Below are positions 23,958 through 32,244 of a stretch of 64,000 bases of DNA, one piece after another. Both the position numbers and the translations under genes were made by a program. The notes beneath the pieces were generated by a model. The model was not told the DNA's origin. It saw nothing but the letters and a program-made list of their open reading frames with translations, and ran no database searches. Source of the DNA: Kiloniellaceae bacterium (GTDB lineage Bacteria > Pseudomonadota > Alphaproteobacteria > Kiloniellales > J153); contig JAJFGL010000068.1 in NCBI GenBank assembly GCA_021776135.1, forward strand, positions 56,836 through 120,835, in the 5' to 3' direction. Every line of letters starts with the position of its first letter. The stretch's first letter is position 1.

Positions 23958-24449
23958 TTATTTCCCTGCGCTTGTTGCCTCGACTAAGCGGTTAAAGACC
24001 GCCGCCTGAACGATGTAGGGCCGATCGGGGCAAGGCGCCATGCCGAGGGATTCGTAAAACCCGCGGGCCGGGTTATCGGCGGCGACCTTGAGTTCGATGC
24101 GGCAGCAGGACTGGGCCTTGGCCACGCCATAGACGTGGGTCATGAGCGCCCGGCCGGCCTTCAGGCCCCGCGCCCAGTCCTCGACGAAAATACAATCGAT
24201 GAACAGGCTCGGGAGGCCCCGGAAGGAGGAATAGGTGGGATAGTAATTGGCCAAGCCCGCCGGTTTACCCTTGGCTTCCGCCAGAACCGTCTCGTAACGC
24301 GCCGCCGGCCCGAAACCGTCGCGGCGCACGTCGTCGAGGCTGGCGGTGAAGGCCTCCGCTTGACCGAGGTGCTGGGCAAGATCGCGAAACATGCGCAAGA
24401 CAAGCGGCGCGTCCGCCACGGTGGCAAGCCTCAAGCTTAAGTCCGCCAT
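23958..24449 (-). CDS. GNAT acetyltransferase next to a deacetylase gene
   Basis: A 163-residue GNAT protein. LRLATVADAPLVLRMFRDLAQHL begins it, LPSLFIDCIFVEDWARGLKAGRALMTHVYG is motif A, and DNPARGFYESLGM is motif B. The layout resembles spermidine/diamine N-acetyltransferase-like proteins, though the acceptor cannot be proven from sequence. Its start lies 3 bases after the stop of an acetylpolyamine-deacetylase-like gene, so an acetylating and a deacetylating enzyme form one operon. Its 3' end is the source of the repeat captured by the chimera at 22885. Confidence 0.85.
   Translation of the reverse strand: MADLSLRLATVADAPLVLRMFRDLAQHLGQAEAFTASLDDVRRDGFGPAARYETVLAEAKGKPAGLANYYPTYSSFRGLPSLFIDCIFVEDWARGLKAGRALMTHVYGVAKAQSCCRIELKVAADNPARGFYESLGMAPCPDRPYIVQAAVFNRLVEATSAGK
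23988..24090. repeat. 103-bp direct repeat, copy B (in the intact GNAT gene)
   Basis: The parental copy, encoding the C-terminal motif-B region of the GNAT at 23958-24449. The same segment appears at 22921-23023 with three substitutions. Confidence 0.88.
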
Positions 24450-24452
24450 GGG

Positions 24453-25484
24453 TTATGTCCCCGCCGTCTCGAAACCGCGCAGGAAGGCGCAGAGGTTCGC
24501 ACCCAGCGCGGCGGTCAGATAGCCGCCTTCCTGAACCAGAGCACTGGGCAGGCCAAGCCTCGCTATGGCCGTCCCGATACGCTCGAAGCCGTCGGTGCTG
24601 AGCGCCAGGCCGGCCAAGGGGTCGTCCTTGTGGGCATCCAGACCCAAGGCCACCACCAGGGCGCCCGGCGCGAAAGCGCGGATACGGTGCAGCCCGCGCT
24701 CAAGCGCCGCCAGGAAGCCCTCGTCCCCAGTCCCGCGCGCCAGGGGCAAATTGAAGTTGTAGCCAATTCCGGCGCCCTCGCCGCGCTCATGGGCATGGCC
24801 CCAGAAAAAGGGATAGAAGCGCGCCGGGTCGGCGTGCAGGGAAACGGTCAGAACGTCATCGCGGCCATAGAAGATCCCCTGGGTGCCGTTGCCGTGATGA
24901 AGATCGACATCCAGGATCGCGACCCGATCATGGCGGGCGCGTAAGGTCTGGGCCGCGATGGCGCTGTTGTTCAGGTAGCAAAACCCCCCCGCCATGTCGG
25001 CGAAGGCATGGTGCCCCGGCGGCCGGCACAGGGCATAAGCCGCCGCCGCGCCGTCCAAGACCTCGCGGGACGCGGCCACGGCGGCCTGGGCGCTGGCCAC
25101 GGCCGCCGGCCAGGTGCCTTGGGAAATCGGGCAGGCGGTATCGGCCATGTGATACCCGGCTTGGCCGACCGCCGAGTCCGGATAGCCGCCATGGCGGCCG
25201 TTGGGGTGGATATTGGGCACGACTTCCGCCGAGGCGCCCTCGATTCGCCGCCAACGCTCATGGATACCCGCCAGGAACGACAGATACTCCGGCGTATGGA
25301 CCGCGGCCAGGGGCCCCAGGTCCATATCCGCGCGCGGCTCCACCTCCTCGTGGCCTGCGGCAAGGGCCGCCGCCAGCAAGGCCTCGGCGCGTTCCGGCGT
25401 CTCGGGATTGGGCTTTAGCACGCCGTTGACCAGAAAGTTTCGTGGGTAGTGCGCGGCGTGCTTGGAACTATGGAATATTTTCAT
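24453..25484 (-). CDS. Histone-deacetylase family hydrolase, acetylpolyamine amidohydrolase-like
   Basis: A 343-residue zinc amidohydrolase. Catalytic elements are clear: RPPGHHAF (the His pair), GGFCYLNNSAIAA, the zinc ligands in ILDVDLHHGNGTQ and the later Asp in LGLDAHKDDPL, and the transition-state Tyr in LVQEGGYL. FFWGHAHERGEGAGIGYNFNLPL is typical of bacterial class II-like enzymes and acetylpolyamine hydrolases. The expected reaction is removal of acetyl groups from polyamines or similar amides in the cytoplasm. First gene of a two-gene operon with a GNAT. The PotD-like gene nearby supports a polyamine theme. Confidence 0.88.
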   Translation of the reverse strand: MKIFHSSKHAAHYPRNFLVNGVLKPNPETPERAEALLAAALAAGHEEVEPRADMDLGPLAAVHTPEYLSFLAGIHERWRRIEGASAEVVPNIHPNGRHGGYPDSAVGQAGYHMADTACPISQGTWPAAVASAQAAVAASREVLDGAAAAYALCRPPGHHAFADMAGGFCYLNNSAIAAQTLRARHDRVAILDVDLHHGNGTQGIFYGRDDVLTVSLHADPARFYPFFWGHAHERGEGAGIGYNFNLPLARGTGDEGFLAALERGLHRIRAFAPGALVVALGLDAHKDDPLAGLALSTDGFERIGTAIARLGLPSALVQEGGYLTAALGANLCAFLRGFETAGT

Positions 25485-25548
25485 GGCCGGACGTTAGCGC
25501 AAGAACCGGCACTTTAGCCACCGGCAAGAACGCTTTTATGGGCCGGGC

Positions 25549-25578
25549 AAAGAAAAGGGGGCGGCCTAAGCCGCCCCC
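25549..25578 (-). terminator. Rho-independent terminator of the porin gene
   Basis: On the minus strand, a perfect 9-bp GC-rich stem (GGGGGCGGC / GCCGCCCCC, loop of 4) is followed by TTTTCTTT. It begins 21 bases after the porin stop codon. Confidence 0.9.
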
Positions 25579-25598
25579 AAGTCGTAACCATGCCGTTC

Positions 25599-26732
25599 TT
25601 AGAAGCTGACGGCTAATCCGATGATACCCATGGTGGCCTCACCCTTGTTGCCGGTCGCATCGTCCTCGAACGCGCCGTAAAGAACCGACAGCGAGGTCTT
25701 GATCCCCGGCCCGAGGGCGTAGGACACGGCGCCGACAAAGGAGTCGGCTTCTTCGTCGCCATTGCCAACGTCGCCTTCCCACTCACCGTGGAAGTAGGTC
25801 GCGCTGATGCCCCAAGGACCGGTCGAGTAGCTCGCGCCGGCGTCCCAGGACTGGCCTTCCTCGTCACGGCCAACGGCGCCGCCTCTGACGATGATTTTGC
25901 CGTCGAACTCGTTGGCGTAGGAACCGCCGACCGAGAAGCCGCCAAAGCCGAGGTTGACGCCAACCTTGAGCTGCTGGACATCGTCGCCGCCGAGCGCTTC
26001 GACTTCGTTCGGGGCTTCGATCCGGTTGTAGCCACCGGCGACCTTGACATCGACGCCGTTGAAGCTTTCCGAGAAGTTCAGGCCGACGCCGAAGGCGTTA
26101 CTGTATTCCGTTTCCTCGTCGGCCTGGAAGCCGGTGAAGGTCTTGCCTTCGCCGGTGTCGGTCACGGTCGGCGCGTAACCGGCCGTGAACTGGAAACCCG
26201 AGAAACGCGGCGAATAGTAGCTGATCGCGTTTTCGTCGTTACCGATATCGATGTTCGTGGTCAGAAACGTCGAGCGGAAGCTGGATTCGAGCCCCGCTGG
26301 CGGCGGTACGAAGGTCGTGATCCAGCCGGAGTTAATGGGAACCCCGACGCTTGGCGCGGTCACACCCCAGAAGGTGTTGTAGTTGGCGAGGTTCTCACCA
26401 CCGGCCACGATCTTACCGAAGTCGCCCTGCACGAAGGCATAGGCTTCATCGATTTGGTCGCCGCGCGCGTCGGCTTCCAGTTCGACGTGCACGCCCACGG
26501 TAAGTCCGTTGTCGAGAGCCGTCGAGCCGGTAAACTGGATCTCGCCCTCGCTGAACTCGCCGGTGTTGTTGAAGTCCGGGCCGCCGTCGACATCGACATC
26601 GCCGAAGCCGAAGTACTCGTTCTTGAAGCCCCTAACCTGCAAGCGCAATGGCTCTTCCGCCGATACGTAGTCCGGCATGGCCACGGCGCCGGCCAGCAGC
26701 GCCGTTGTGCCAAGTAGTAATTGCTTTTTCAT
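25599..26732 (-). CDS. Gram-negative porin
   Basis: A 377-residue outer-membrane porin. MKKQLLLGTTALLAGAV starts the signal peptide, cleaved near VSAEE; the mature protein begins with a beta strand LRLQVRGFKNEYFGFG and ends in IIGLAVSF, with the terminal Phe needed for barrel insertion. ELEADARGDQIDEAYAFVQGDFGKIVAGGENL is the conserved region seen in alphaproteobacterial porins. The ATG at 26732 has GGAG upstream. It has its own terminator and a long upstream region, as expected for an abundant, separately regulated protein. Confidence 0.9.
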   Translation of the reverse strand: MKKQLLLGTTALLAGAVAMPDYVSAEEPLRLQVRGFKNEYFGFGDVDVDGGPDFNNTGEFSEGEIQFTGSTALDNGLTVGVHVELEADARGDQIDEAYAFVQGDFGKIVAGGENLANYNTFWGVTAPSVGVPINSGWITTFVPPPAGLESSFRSTFLTTNIDIGNDENAISYYSPRFSGFQFTAGYAPTVTDTGEGKTFTGFQADEETEYSNAFGVGLNFSESFNGVDVKVAGGYNRIEAPNEVEALGGDDVQQLKVGVNLGFGGFSVGGSYANEFDGKIIVRGGAVGRDEEGQSWDAGASYSTGPWGISATYFHGEWEGDVGNGDEEADSFVGAVSYALGPGIKTSLSVLYGAFEDDATGNKGEATMGIIGLAVSF

Positions 26733-27083
26733 AACTTCTCCGCCTCTCAATGGATGCAGACGCAGATACTGTCCACCCGACCCCCCGCGTCTAACGCCTC
26801 ACGACCCTCCACAGGCCAGTACGGCCCCCTCTATATTCGGTGTAAAAGTCCGCGGCGATTTTGTCCAATCGCGTATTCGTGAGTCTTTCGTGATAAATTC
26901 CGCCTTTTCGGGCGATCTAAATCGCGGCTTCGTGAGCGGTGCGTGAACGCCGGGGTCCCGCGCGGCGAATCGGGTGGCCGTGCTAAGGTGGGAACTTGCA
27001 TTTTCCATTGGGCGCCAAGCTTGGGGGCACTAAGCTTCAAAGCCGCTTAGACTCGCCCGGCTTGGCTCAATAACGGTGAAGAC
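26733..27083. other. Intergenic region between divergent porin and DUF2189 genes
   Basis: About 350 bp without a credible gene. It must hold promoters for both directions and the porin 5' untranslated region. A possible porin promoter is noted at 26840-26868; I recognise no specific regulator site. Confidence 0.6.
26840..26868 (-). promoter_or_regulatory. Possible sigma-70 promoter of the porin gene
   Basis: On the minus strand TTGGAC (26868-26863) and TTACAC (26845-26840) are separated by 17 bp, about 110 bases before the porin ATG. The match is moderate and the -10 is weak. Confidence 0.3.
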
Positions 27084-27854
27084 ATGGCGCATAGCGGTAT
27101 CACAAAAGAGGCCCCGAAAATTCGGCGCGTCGCGGCGGAACGGCCTTGGAAGTGGCTGGCGGCGGGCTGGCGGGATATCGGGCGGGCGCCCGGGGTCAGC
27201 CTGACCTATGGCGCGGTTTTCGCCGCCATCAGCATCGCCCTGACCGCCGGTCTGTTCGCGGCCGGCGTGGAATACCTGCTGCCGCCTCTGGCGGCCGGTT
27301 TCATGCTGGTGGGGCCGATGCTCGCGGTCGGCCTTTACGAGACCAGCCGGCGCCTGGAGGCGGGCGAGCCGGTAACCCTGGGCGCCGCGCTGTTCGCCGT
27401 CAAGCGGGCCCCGGCGCAACTTGCCTTCCTGGGCTTTTTCCTGGCCCTGGCGCTGCTGTTTTGGATGCGGATCGCTTCGCTGCTGTTCGCGCTGTTCTTC
27501 GGGACCGTGGATTTCCCGCCCCTGAGCGAAATCCTGCCGACCCTGTTCTTCACCTGGGAAGGGCTTGGCCTCCTGATCGTTGGTTCGGGCTTCGGCGCGG
27601 TCCTGGCGGCGGCGGTGTTCGCCATCAGCGTGGTTTCGGTGCCGCTGCTCATGGTCCGCGACCTGGACGCCATCACCGCCATGATCGTCAGCATCCGCGC
27701 CGTGCGCGCGAACTTCGTGGTCTTGGGCTTATGGGCCTGGCTGATCGTGGTCTTGACCGGTTTCGGCCTGGTTCCGGCCTTTCTCGGCCTGATCGTGACC
27801 TTCCCCCTAGTCGGCCACGCCACTTGGCACTGCTACCGCGACCTGATCGATTAG
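27084..27854 (+). CDS. DUF2189 integral membrane protein
   Basis: A 256-residue membrane protein of the DUF2189 family with about six helices. PWKWLAAGWRDIGRAPGVSLTYGAVFA near the N-terminus, FMLVGPMLAVGLYETSRRLEAGEP in the middle and FPLVGHATWHCYRDLID at the end are the family's conserved blocks. The function is unknown. It converges on the cbb3 oxidase assembly operon, its stop TAG overlapping the stop of ccoS by 3 bases. Confidence 0.85.
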   Translation: MAHSGITKEAPKIRRVAAERPWKWLAAGWRDIGRAPGVSLTYGAVFAAISIALTAGLFAAGVEYLLPPLAAGFMLVGPMLAVGLYETSRRLEAGEPVTLGAALFAVKRAPAQLAFLGFFLALALLFWMRIASLLFALFFGTVDFPPLSEILPTLFFTWEGLGLLIVGSGFGAVLAAAVFAISVVSVPLLMVRDLDAITAMIVSIRAVRANFVVLGLWAWLIVVLTGFGLVPAFLGLIVTFPLVGHATWHCYRDLID

Positions 27855-28009
27855 GACTCCTCGGGTCCGTCGTCGTCGTCGAAGAGGATGCGGTTCGCGG
27901 CTCCTTCCAAGTCGTCGAATTGACCGGACTTGAGGGACCAGAGAAACGCCCATAAACCAATCCCGCCGAGAATAAGGGCCGCCGGAATCAGGACGCCCAG
28001 AATGGTCAT
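27851..28009 (-). CDS. ccoS: cbb3 oxidase maturation protein CcoS
   Basis: A 52-residue single-span protein. One hydrophobic helix (TILGVLIPAALILGGIGLWAFLW) is followed by SGQFDDLEGAANRILFDDDD, the conserved CcoS tail that ends in acidic residues. CcoS is needed for cofactor insertion into cbb3 oxidase. It overlaps ccoI by ATGA and is the last gene of the operon. Confidence 0.93.
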   Translation of the reverse strand: MTILGVLIPAALILGGIGLWAFLWSLKSGQFDDLEGAANRILFDDDDGPEES

Positions 28010-30219
28010 GGCCGGGCGTTCCTTTGGATCGCGTTGAGGCGCAGGGCGTTCAGGGTCACCGCGAGAGAGGACGCGGACATGGCCAGCGCCGCGATCAAGG
28101 GCGTGACCAGGCCGGCGGCCGCGAAAGGCACCGCCAGGATGTTATAGGCCAAGGCCAAGCCGAAATTTTGCAAGACCAGGCGCCGCGCCACCCGGGCGAC
28201 CCGCAAAGCCTCGCTCAAGGGCGCCAGGCCCTCACCCTGAATGACCATATCGGCCGCCGTCCGGGAGATATCGGCGGCCTGGGCCGGGGAGACGGAAACG
28301 AAGGCGGCGGCCAGGGCCGGGGCGTCGTTCAAACCGTCGCCGGCCATCAAGACACGGCGCCCTTGGGCTTTGAGCGCCTCAAGGCGCGCGATCTTACCGG
28401 CGGGCCGGCATTCCCCGGACCAGCGGTCGATATCCAGCGCCCGCGCCACTTCGCGCACCGCCGGCGCGCGGTCGCCGGAAAGTATCTCGACCTGGAGGCC
28501 GCGCTGCTTCAACCAGGCAACCACGGCGGCGGCATCGGGGCGCAAGGTATCGCGAAACCCGAAACGCAGCGGCGCGCGGCCAGGACCCGTGAGCCAAAGT
28601 TCGCTACCGCCCGTTTCGCCGTCCGCCGCATCGAGCCCGCACCAGGCCCTGTTCCCCAAGCGCATCTCGGCGCCGGCCACGGTCGCGGCCAGGCCCAGGC
28701 CCGGTTCCTCGCGCACCTCGGGCAAGGCCGCGACACCGGGCCCGGCGGCCCGGCACAGCGCCTGGGCCAGGGGATGGCGGCTGGATGCGGCGATCGAGGC
28801 GGCAAGGCGTAAATCGGCCTCCGCGATTGTCTCGCCACCGGTTAAGCGGGGTTGGCCCGTGGTCAGAGTCCCGGTCTTGTCGAAGACCACCGTATCGGCC
28901 TGGGCCAAGCGCTCCAGCGCGTCGCCGGACTTCACCAGCACGCCCCGGCGCAGCAGCCGCCCGACGGCGGCCACTTGGACCGCCGGGACCGCGAGGCCGA
29001 GGGCGCAGGGGCAGGTAATGATAAGCACCGACACGGCGATCAGAAGCGAGTCCTGCCAGCCCAGGCCACCGAACGCGAACCAGCCCAGGAAAGTGGCGGC
29101 GGCCACCATGTGCACGCCCGGCGCATAAATGCGCGCCGCCCGCTCCGCCAGGCGGACATGAGCGCCGCGAACCTGCCCGGCATTCTCCATGAGGCGCACG
29201 ATGTCGGCCAGGACGGTAGATTCGCCGGCCGCCCCGACCTCGATTTCCAGCGCCCCGCCCAGGTTGAGGGTTCCGGCGAAGACTTCGCCGCCCAGGCCCG
29301 CCGCGCGCGGCAGGCTTTCCCCGGTGACCAAGCTGGTGTCGATATCCGAATTGCCGGCCAGGATCCGCCCGTCCACGGGAATACACTCGCCAGGGGCCAC
29401 GAAAACCCGCATGCCGGCCTCGACCTCGGCGATGGGCAGCGCCCGGCGGCTGCCATCGGCGGCCACGACCTGCGCCGCCACGGCCCGCAGCAGCATAAGG
29501 TTCTCAGCCGCCGAGCGCGCCTTATCGCGCACCCGCAGATCGAGGTAACGCCCGACCAGCAGAAAAAACAGCAACATGACCGCGGCGTCGAAGTAAACGT
29601 AGTCGCCGCCGCGCAGGGTCTCCGCCAAGCTCATGGCGGCGGCGAGCAAAACCGCGAGCGAGATCGGCACCTCCATGTTGAGGCGCCCGGCGCGCAGGGC
29701 CTCAAGCGCCGAGGCAAAGAACGGCTGCCCGGCATAGGCGATCGCCGGCAAGGCAATCGCCGCCGATATCCAATGGAACAACATGCGCGTCGCCGGCCCC
29801 ATGTCGGTCGCCAGGCCGCTCCAAACGGATACCGACAGCAACATGACGTTGGCGGCCGCGAAACCGGCCACGGAGAGGGCGCGAAGCAGATAGCGCCCCT
29901 CGCGGTCAGCCCCCCGGGCCAGTTCAAGCGGATCGTAAGGCGCCAGGCGGTAGCCCTTGGCGGTCACGGCTTTTACCAGGGCCAGGGCGTCGGTGGTTCC
30001 AGGGCGCCACGCCAAGTGCAAGCGGCGGGTGGTCAGATTGACCCGCGCCTCGATCACCCCCGGCAAATCCCTGACCGCCCCCTCGATACGCGGCACGCAG
30101 GCCGGGCAATGGATGTTCTCGACTATCAGATCGAGCATGGCCGTCCCGTCGCCCTGGGCGCGCACATAGGCCGCCGGATCAGCGAAGGCCGGCGCCCCGG
30201 CCAGGCTTACTTCAGCCAT
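28006..30219 (-). CDS. ccoI: Copper-transporting P1B-type ATPase CcoI/FixI
   Basis: A 737-residue P-type ATPase that exports copper for cbb3 oxidase assembly. An N-terminal HMA domain has ENIHCPAC (Cys38, Cys41). The membrane copper site is TCPCALGLAVP, the phosphorylation site is FDKTGTLT, the actuator loop has LVTGESLP, and the hinge is AGDGLNDAPAL. I start it at the ATG at 30219, inside the end of ccoH; a longer frame upstream is not family-like. The place between ccoH and ccoS is diagnostic. Confidence 0.93.
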   Translation of the reverse strand: MAEVSLAGAPAFADPAAYVRAQGDGTAMLDLIVENIHCPACVPRIEGAVRDLPGVIEARVNLTTRRLHLAWRPGTTDALALVKAVTAKGYRLAPYDPLELARGADREGRYLLRALSVAGFAAANVMLLSVSVWSGLATDMGPATRMLFHWISAAIALPAIAYAGQPFFASALEALRAGRLNMEVPISLAVLLAAAMSLAETLRGGDYVYFDAAVMLLFFLLVGRYLDLRVRDKARSAAENLMLLRAVAAQVVAADGSRRALPIAEVEAGMRVFVAPGECIPVDGRILAGNSDIDTSLVTGESLPRAAGLGGEVFAGTLNLGGALEIEVGAAGESTVLADIVRLMENAGQVRGAHVRLAERAARIYAPGVHMVAAATFLGWFAFGGLGWQDSLLIAVSVLIITCPCALGLAVPAVQVAAVGRLLRRGVLVKSGDALERLAQADTVVFDKTGTLTTGQPRLTGGETIAEADLRLAASIAASSRHPLAQALCRAAGPGVAALPEVREEPGLGLAATVAGAEMRLGNRAWCGLDAADGETGGSELWLTGPGRAPLRFGFRDTLRPDAAAVVAWLKQRGLQVEILSGDRAPAVREVARALDIDRWSGECRPAGKIARLEALKAQGRRVLMAGDGLNDAPALAAAFVSVSPAQAADISRTAADMVIQGEGLAPLSEALRVARVARRLVLQNFGLALAYNILAVPFAAAGLVTPLIAALAMSASSLAVTLNALRLNAIQRNARP

Positions 30220-30692
30220 AGCCGCTCCCCGATCTCGAAACGGCGTCCATCGGGAGTCTCGCCAATCGCCCGCACATCCCATTGCCCTGGCAGCGGTAAA
30301 ACCAAGTCGGCTTCATAGGTTCCGCCAAGGCCGGGCGCCAAGTCGAGGCTTCTGTCGAAGTCCGCGTTCGTCGGCCGGCGGATTTCCACGCTGACCGACA
30401 AGTTGCCGACCGGCAAACCCTGACGGTCGGTAACAACCAAGGAAAGGCGTCCCCGCCCCTCGCCCGCCGGCGCGAAGCTTAAGGCCCCGCGCCATCCCAG
30501 GGCCCGTTGCCGGGCGGCGGCATCCAGAACATCGTTGTAATCGACGCCGCGCTGGTAAGCGTTTTCGGTACTGAGGCCGGTCCAGGAGTTCAAGGCCAGG
30601 TAAACAAAGGTGCCGTTGACCGCGATAATGACGCCAAAAAAAGCCAGCATGGCAAAGAGCACATGGCGTCCAGTCAATTTACGCACTTGCAT
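30207..30692 (-). CDS. ccoH: cbb3 oxidase assembly protein CcoH/FixH
   Basis: A 161-residue protein with one N-terminal helix (GRHVLFAMLAFFGVIIAVNGTFVYLAL) and a periplasmic beta domain. YQRGVDYNDVLDAA and ADFDRSLDLAPGLGGTYEADL are FixH signatures. It acts in maturation of the oxidase with the copper ATPase. The gene overlaps ccoI and follows ccoG after 5 bases. Confidence 0.92.
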   Translation of the reverse strand: MQVRKLTGRHVLFAMLAFFGVIIAVNGTFVYLALNSWTGLSTENAYQRGVDYNDVLDAAARQRALGWRGALSFAPAGEGRGRLSLVVTDRQGLPVGNLSVSVEIRRPTNADFDRSLDLAPGLGGTYEADLVLPLPGQWDVRAIGETPDGRRFEIGERLWLK

Positions 30693-30697
30693 CGCCC

Positions 30698-32209
30698 TTA
30701 CCTATCCGGCCCAAGAAAGACTGCATCGTAGGATACTTCGCCATCGCCCGCCGCATCATTGAGTTTAAAGACGATCGGCGTCGATCGGCTCTTCAAGGCG
30801 CTGGATGGCGCGGAGATAAAGACGCGGAAGCTGGCCAGACGATCAGGTTTGACCGCCAGCATGGGCACGCCTTGCGTATCGCGGCCGACGACATCGATGC
30901 GCGCCCCCGCCAGTCCCTCGACATTCAGCGTGAAGCTGCGTTCGGCATATTCCTTGTTTATGATCTTGATCGTATAGCCGTTACGCACCGAGCCGTCGGA
31001 CAAGGTGACGAACAACGGGTTCCGGTCGCGCAAGACATTGAGATCGAGATTCGAGCGCGTCGTGAGGCCGAAGGCCATGAGCATAACCACCACGGCCATG
31101 AGGCCCAGATACATAAGCGGCCGGGCGCGCAGCAGGCGCAGCTTGGCGCTTTTACCCTCGGCGCGCCGCTCCACGTTCGCCAGGGTATCGTAGGCGATCA
31201 AGCCGCGCGGCCGGCCGACGCGATCCATGATATCGTTACAAGCATCGATGCACAGGGCGCAATTGATGCACTCAAGCTGTTGGCCGTCGCGGATGTCGAT
31301 ACCCATGGGGCAAACCACGACACAGGCATTGCAATCGACGCAATCGCCGCGCCCGTCCCAGGAATCGCGTTTGCGGTGCGGGGCCCGGGGCTCGCCCCGG
31401 TAATCGCGGTAGGTCACGACCATGGAATCGGAATCGACCATGGCCGCCTGAATCCGCGGCCAGGGACACATGTAAGTGCAGACCTGTTCGCGCATGAGGC
31501 CGCCCAGGACATAGGTGGTGGCGGCAAGGACCGCGATGGCGATATAGGCGATAGCGGGGGCCCGCAAGCTCGCGAGATCGCCAAGCAGGCTGGGCGCGTC
31601 GGCGAAATAGAACACCCAGGCACCACCCGTGAGCACGGCGATCACGAGCCATATCGCGTGCTTCAAGGTCCGGCGCGCGATCTTCCTGACGCTCCAGGCC
31701 GCCTTGTCGAGCCTGATGCGCGCCGCCCGGTCGCCCTCCACCGCCCGCTCAACGGCAATGAAAAGGTCGGTCCACACGGTCTGCGGGCAGGCATAGCCGC
31801 ACCATACGCGGCCGAACAAGGCGGTCGCCACAAACAGGGCGAAGGCGGCCAAGATCAGCAAGCCGGTCAGGTAGTAAACTTCCTGCGGCCAGATCTCGAT
31901 AAAGAAAAAATAGAAACGCCGGGCCGGAATATCGATCAGGATCGCTTGATCGGGCGCGTTCGGCCCCCGGTCCCAACGCAGCCAAGGGGTCACGTAATAG
32001 ACCGCGAGGGTCGCGATCATGATGAGCCACTTCAGGCGCCGGAAGAAGCCCTTGGCCCGCTTGGGAAATATCTTGATGCGCTTTTGGTAGAGAACGCGGT
32101 TTTCCGCCTTGTTGACGGGCTCCGCCTCGACGCGCGCGACCACATGCTCCGCGTTCCCGGCGGGCATGGGCGGTTTTTCCGCGGTTGTAGCGGCCAAGTT
32201 CTTATCCAC
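30698..32209 (-). CDS. ccoG: cbb3 oxidase assembly iron-sulfur protein CcoG/FixG
   Basis: A 503-residue membrane ferredoxin. Several helices are followed by two [4Fe-4S] motifs, GDCVDCNACVVVCPMGIDI and LECINCALCIDACNDI, then a C-terminal Ig-like domain (YTIKIINKEYAERSFTLNVEG). CcoG is thought to reduce copper for delivery to the oxidase. It is in the standard position after ccoP. Confidence 0.93.
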   Translation of the reverse strand: MDKNLAATTAEKPPMPAGNAEHVVARVEAEPVNKAENRVLYQKRIKIFPKRAKGFFRRLKWLIMIATLAVYYVTPWLRWDRGPNAPDQAILIDIPARRFYFFFIEIWPQEVYYLTGLLILAAFALFVATALFGRVWCGYACPQTVWTDLFIAVERAVEGDRAARIRLDKAAWSVRKIARRTLKHAIWLVIAVLTGGAWVFYFADAPSLLGDLASLRAPAIAYIAIAVLAATTYVLGGLMREQVCTYMCPWPRIQAAMVDSDSMVVTYRDYRGEPRAPHRKRDSWDGRGDCVDCNACVVVCPMGIDIRDGQQLECINCALCIDACNDIMDRVGRPRGLIAYDTLANVERRAEGKSAKLRLLRARPLMYLGLMAVVVMLMAFGLTTRSNLDLNVLRDRNPLFVTLSDGSVRNGYTIKIINKEYAERSFTLNVEGLAGARIDVVGRDTQGVPMLAVKPDRLASFRVFISAPSSALKSRSTPIVFKLNDAAGDGEVSYDAVFLGPDR

Positions 32210-32244
32210 GATACCGCCTTCAAAAAAGCCGGCCAGATACTACC

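Noticed and set aside
28852..30318. Long + strand open frame (488 codons) over ccoI
   Set aside because: Antisense to ccoI with no domain signature.
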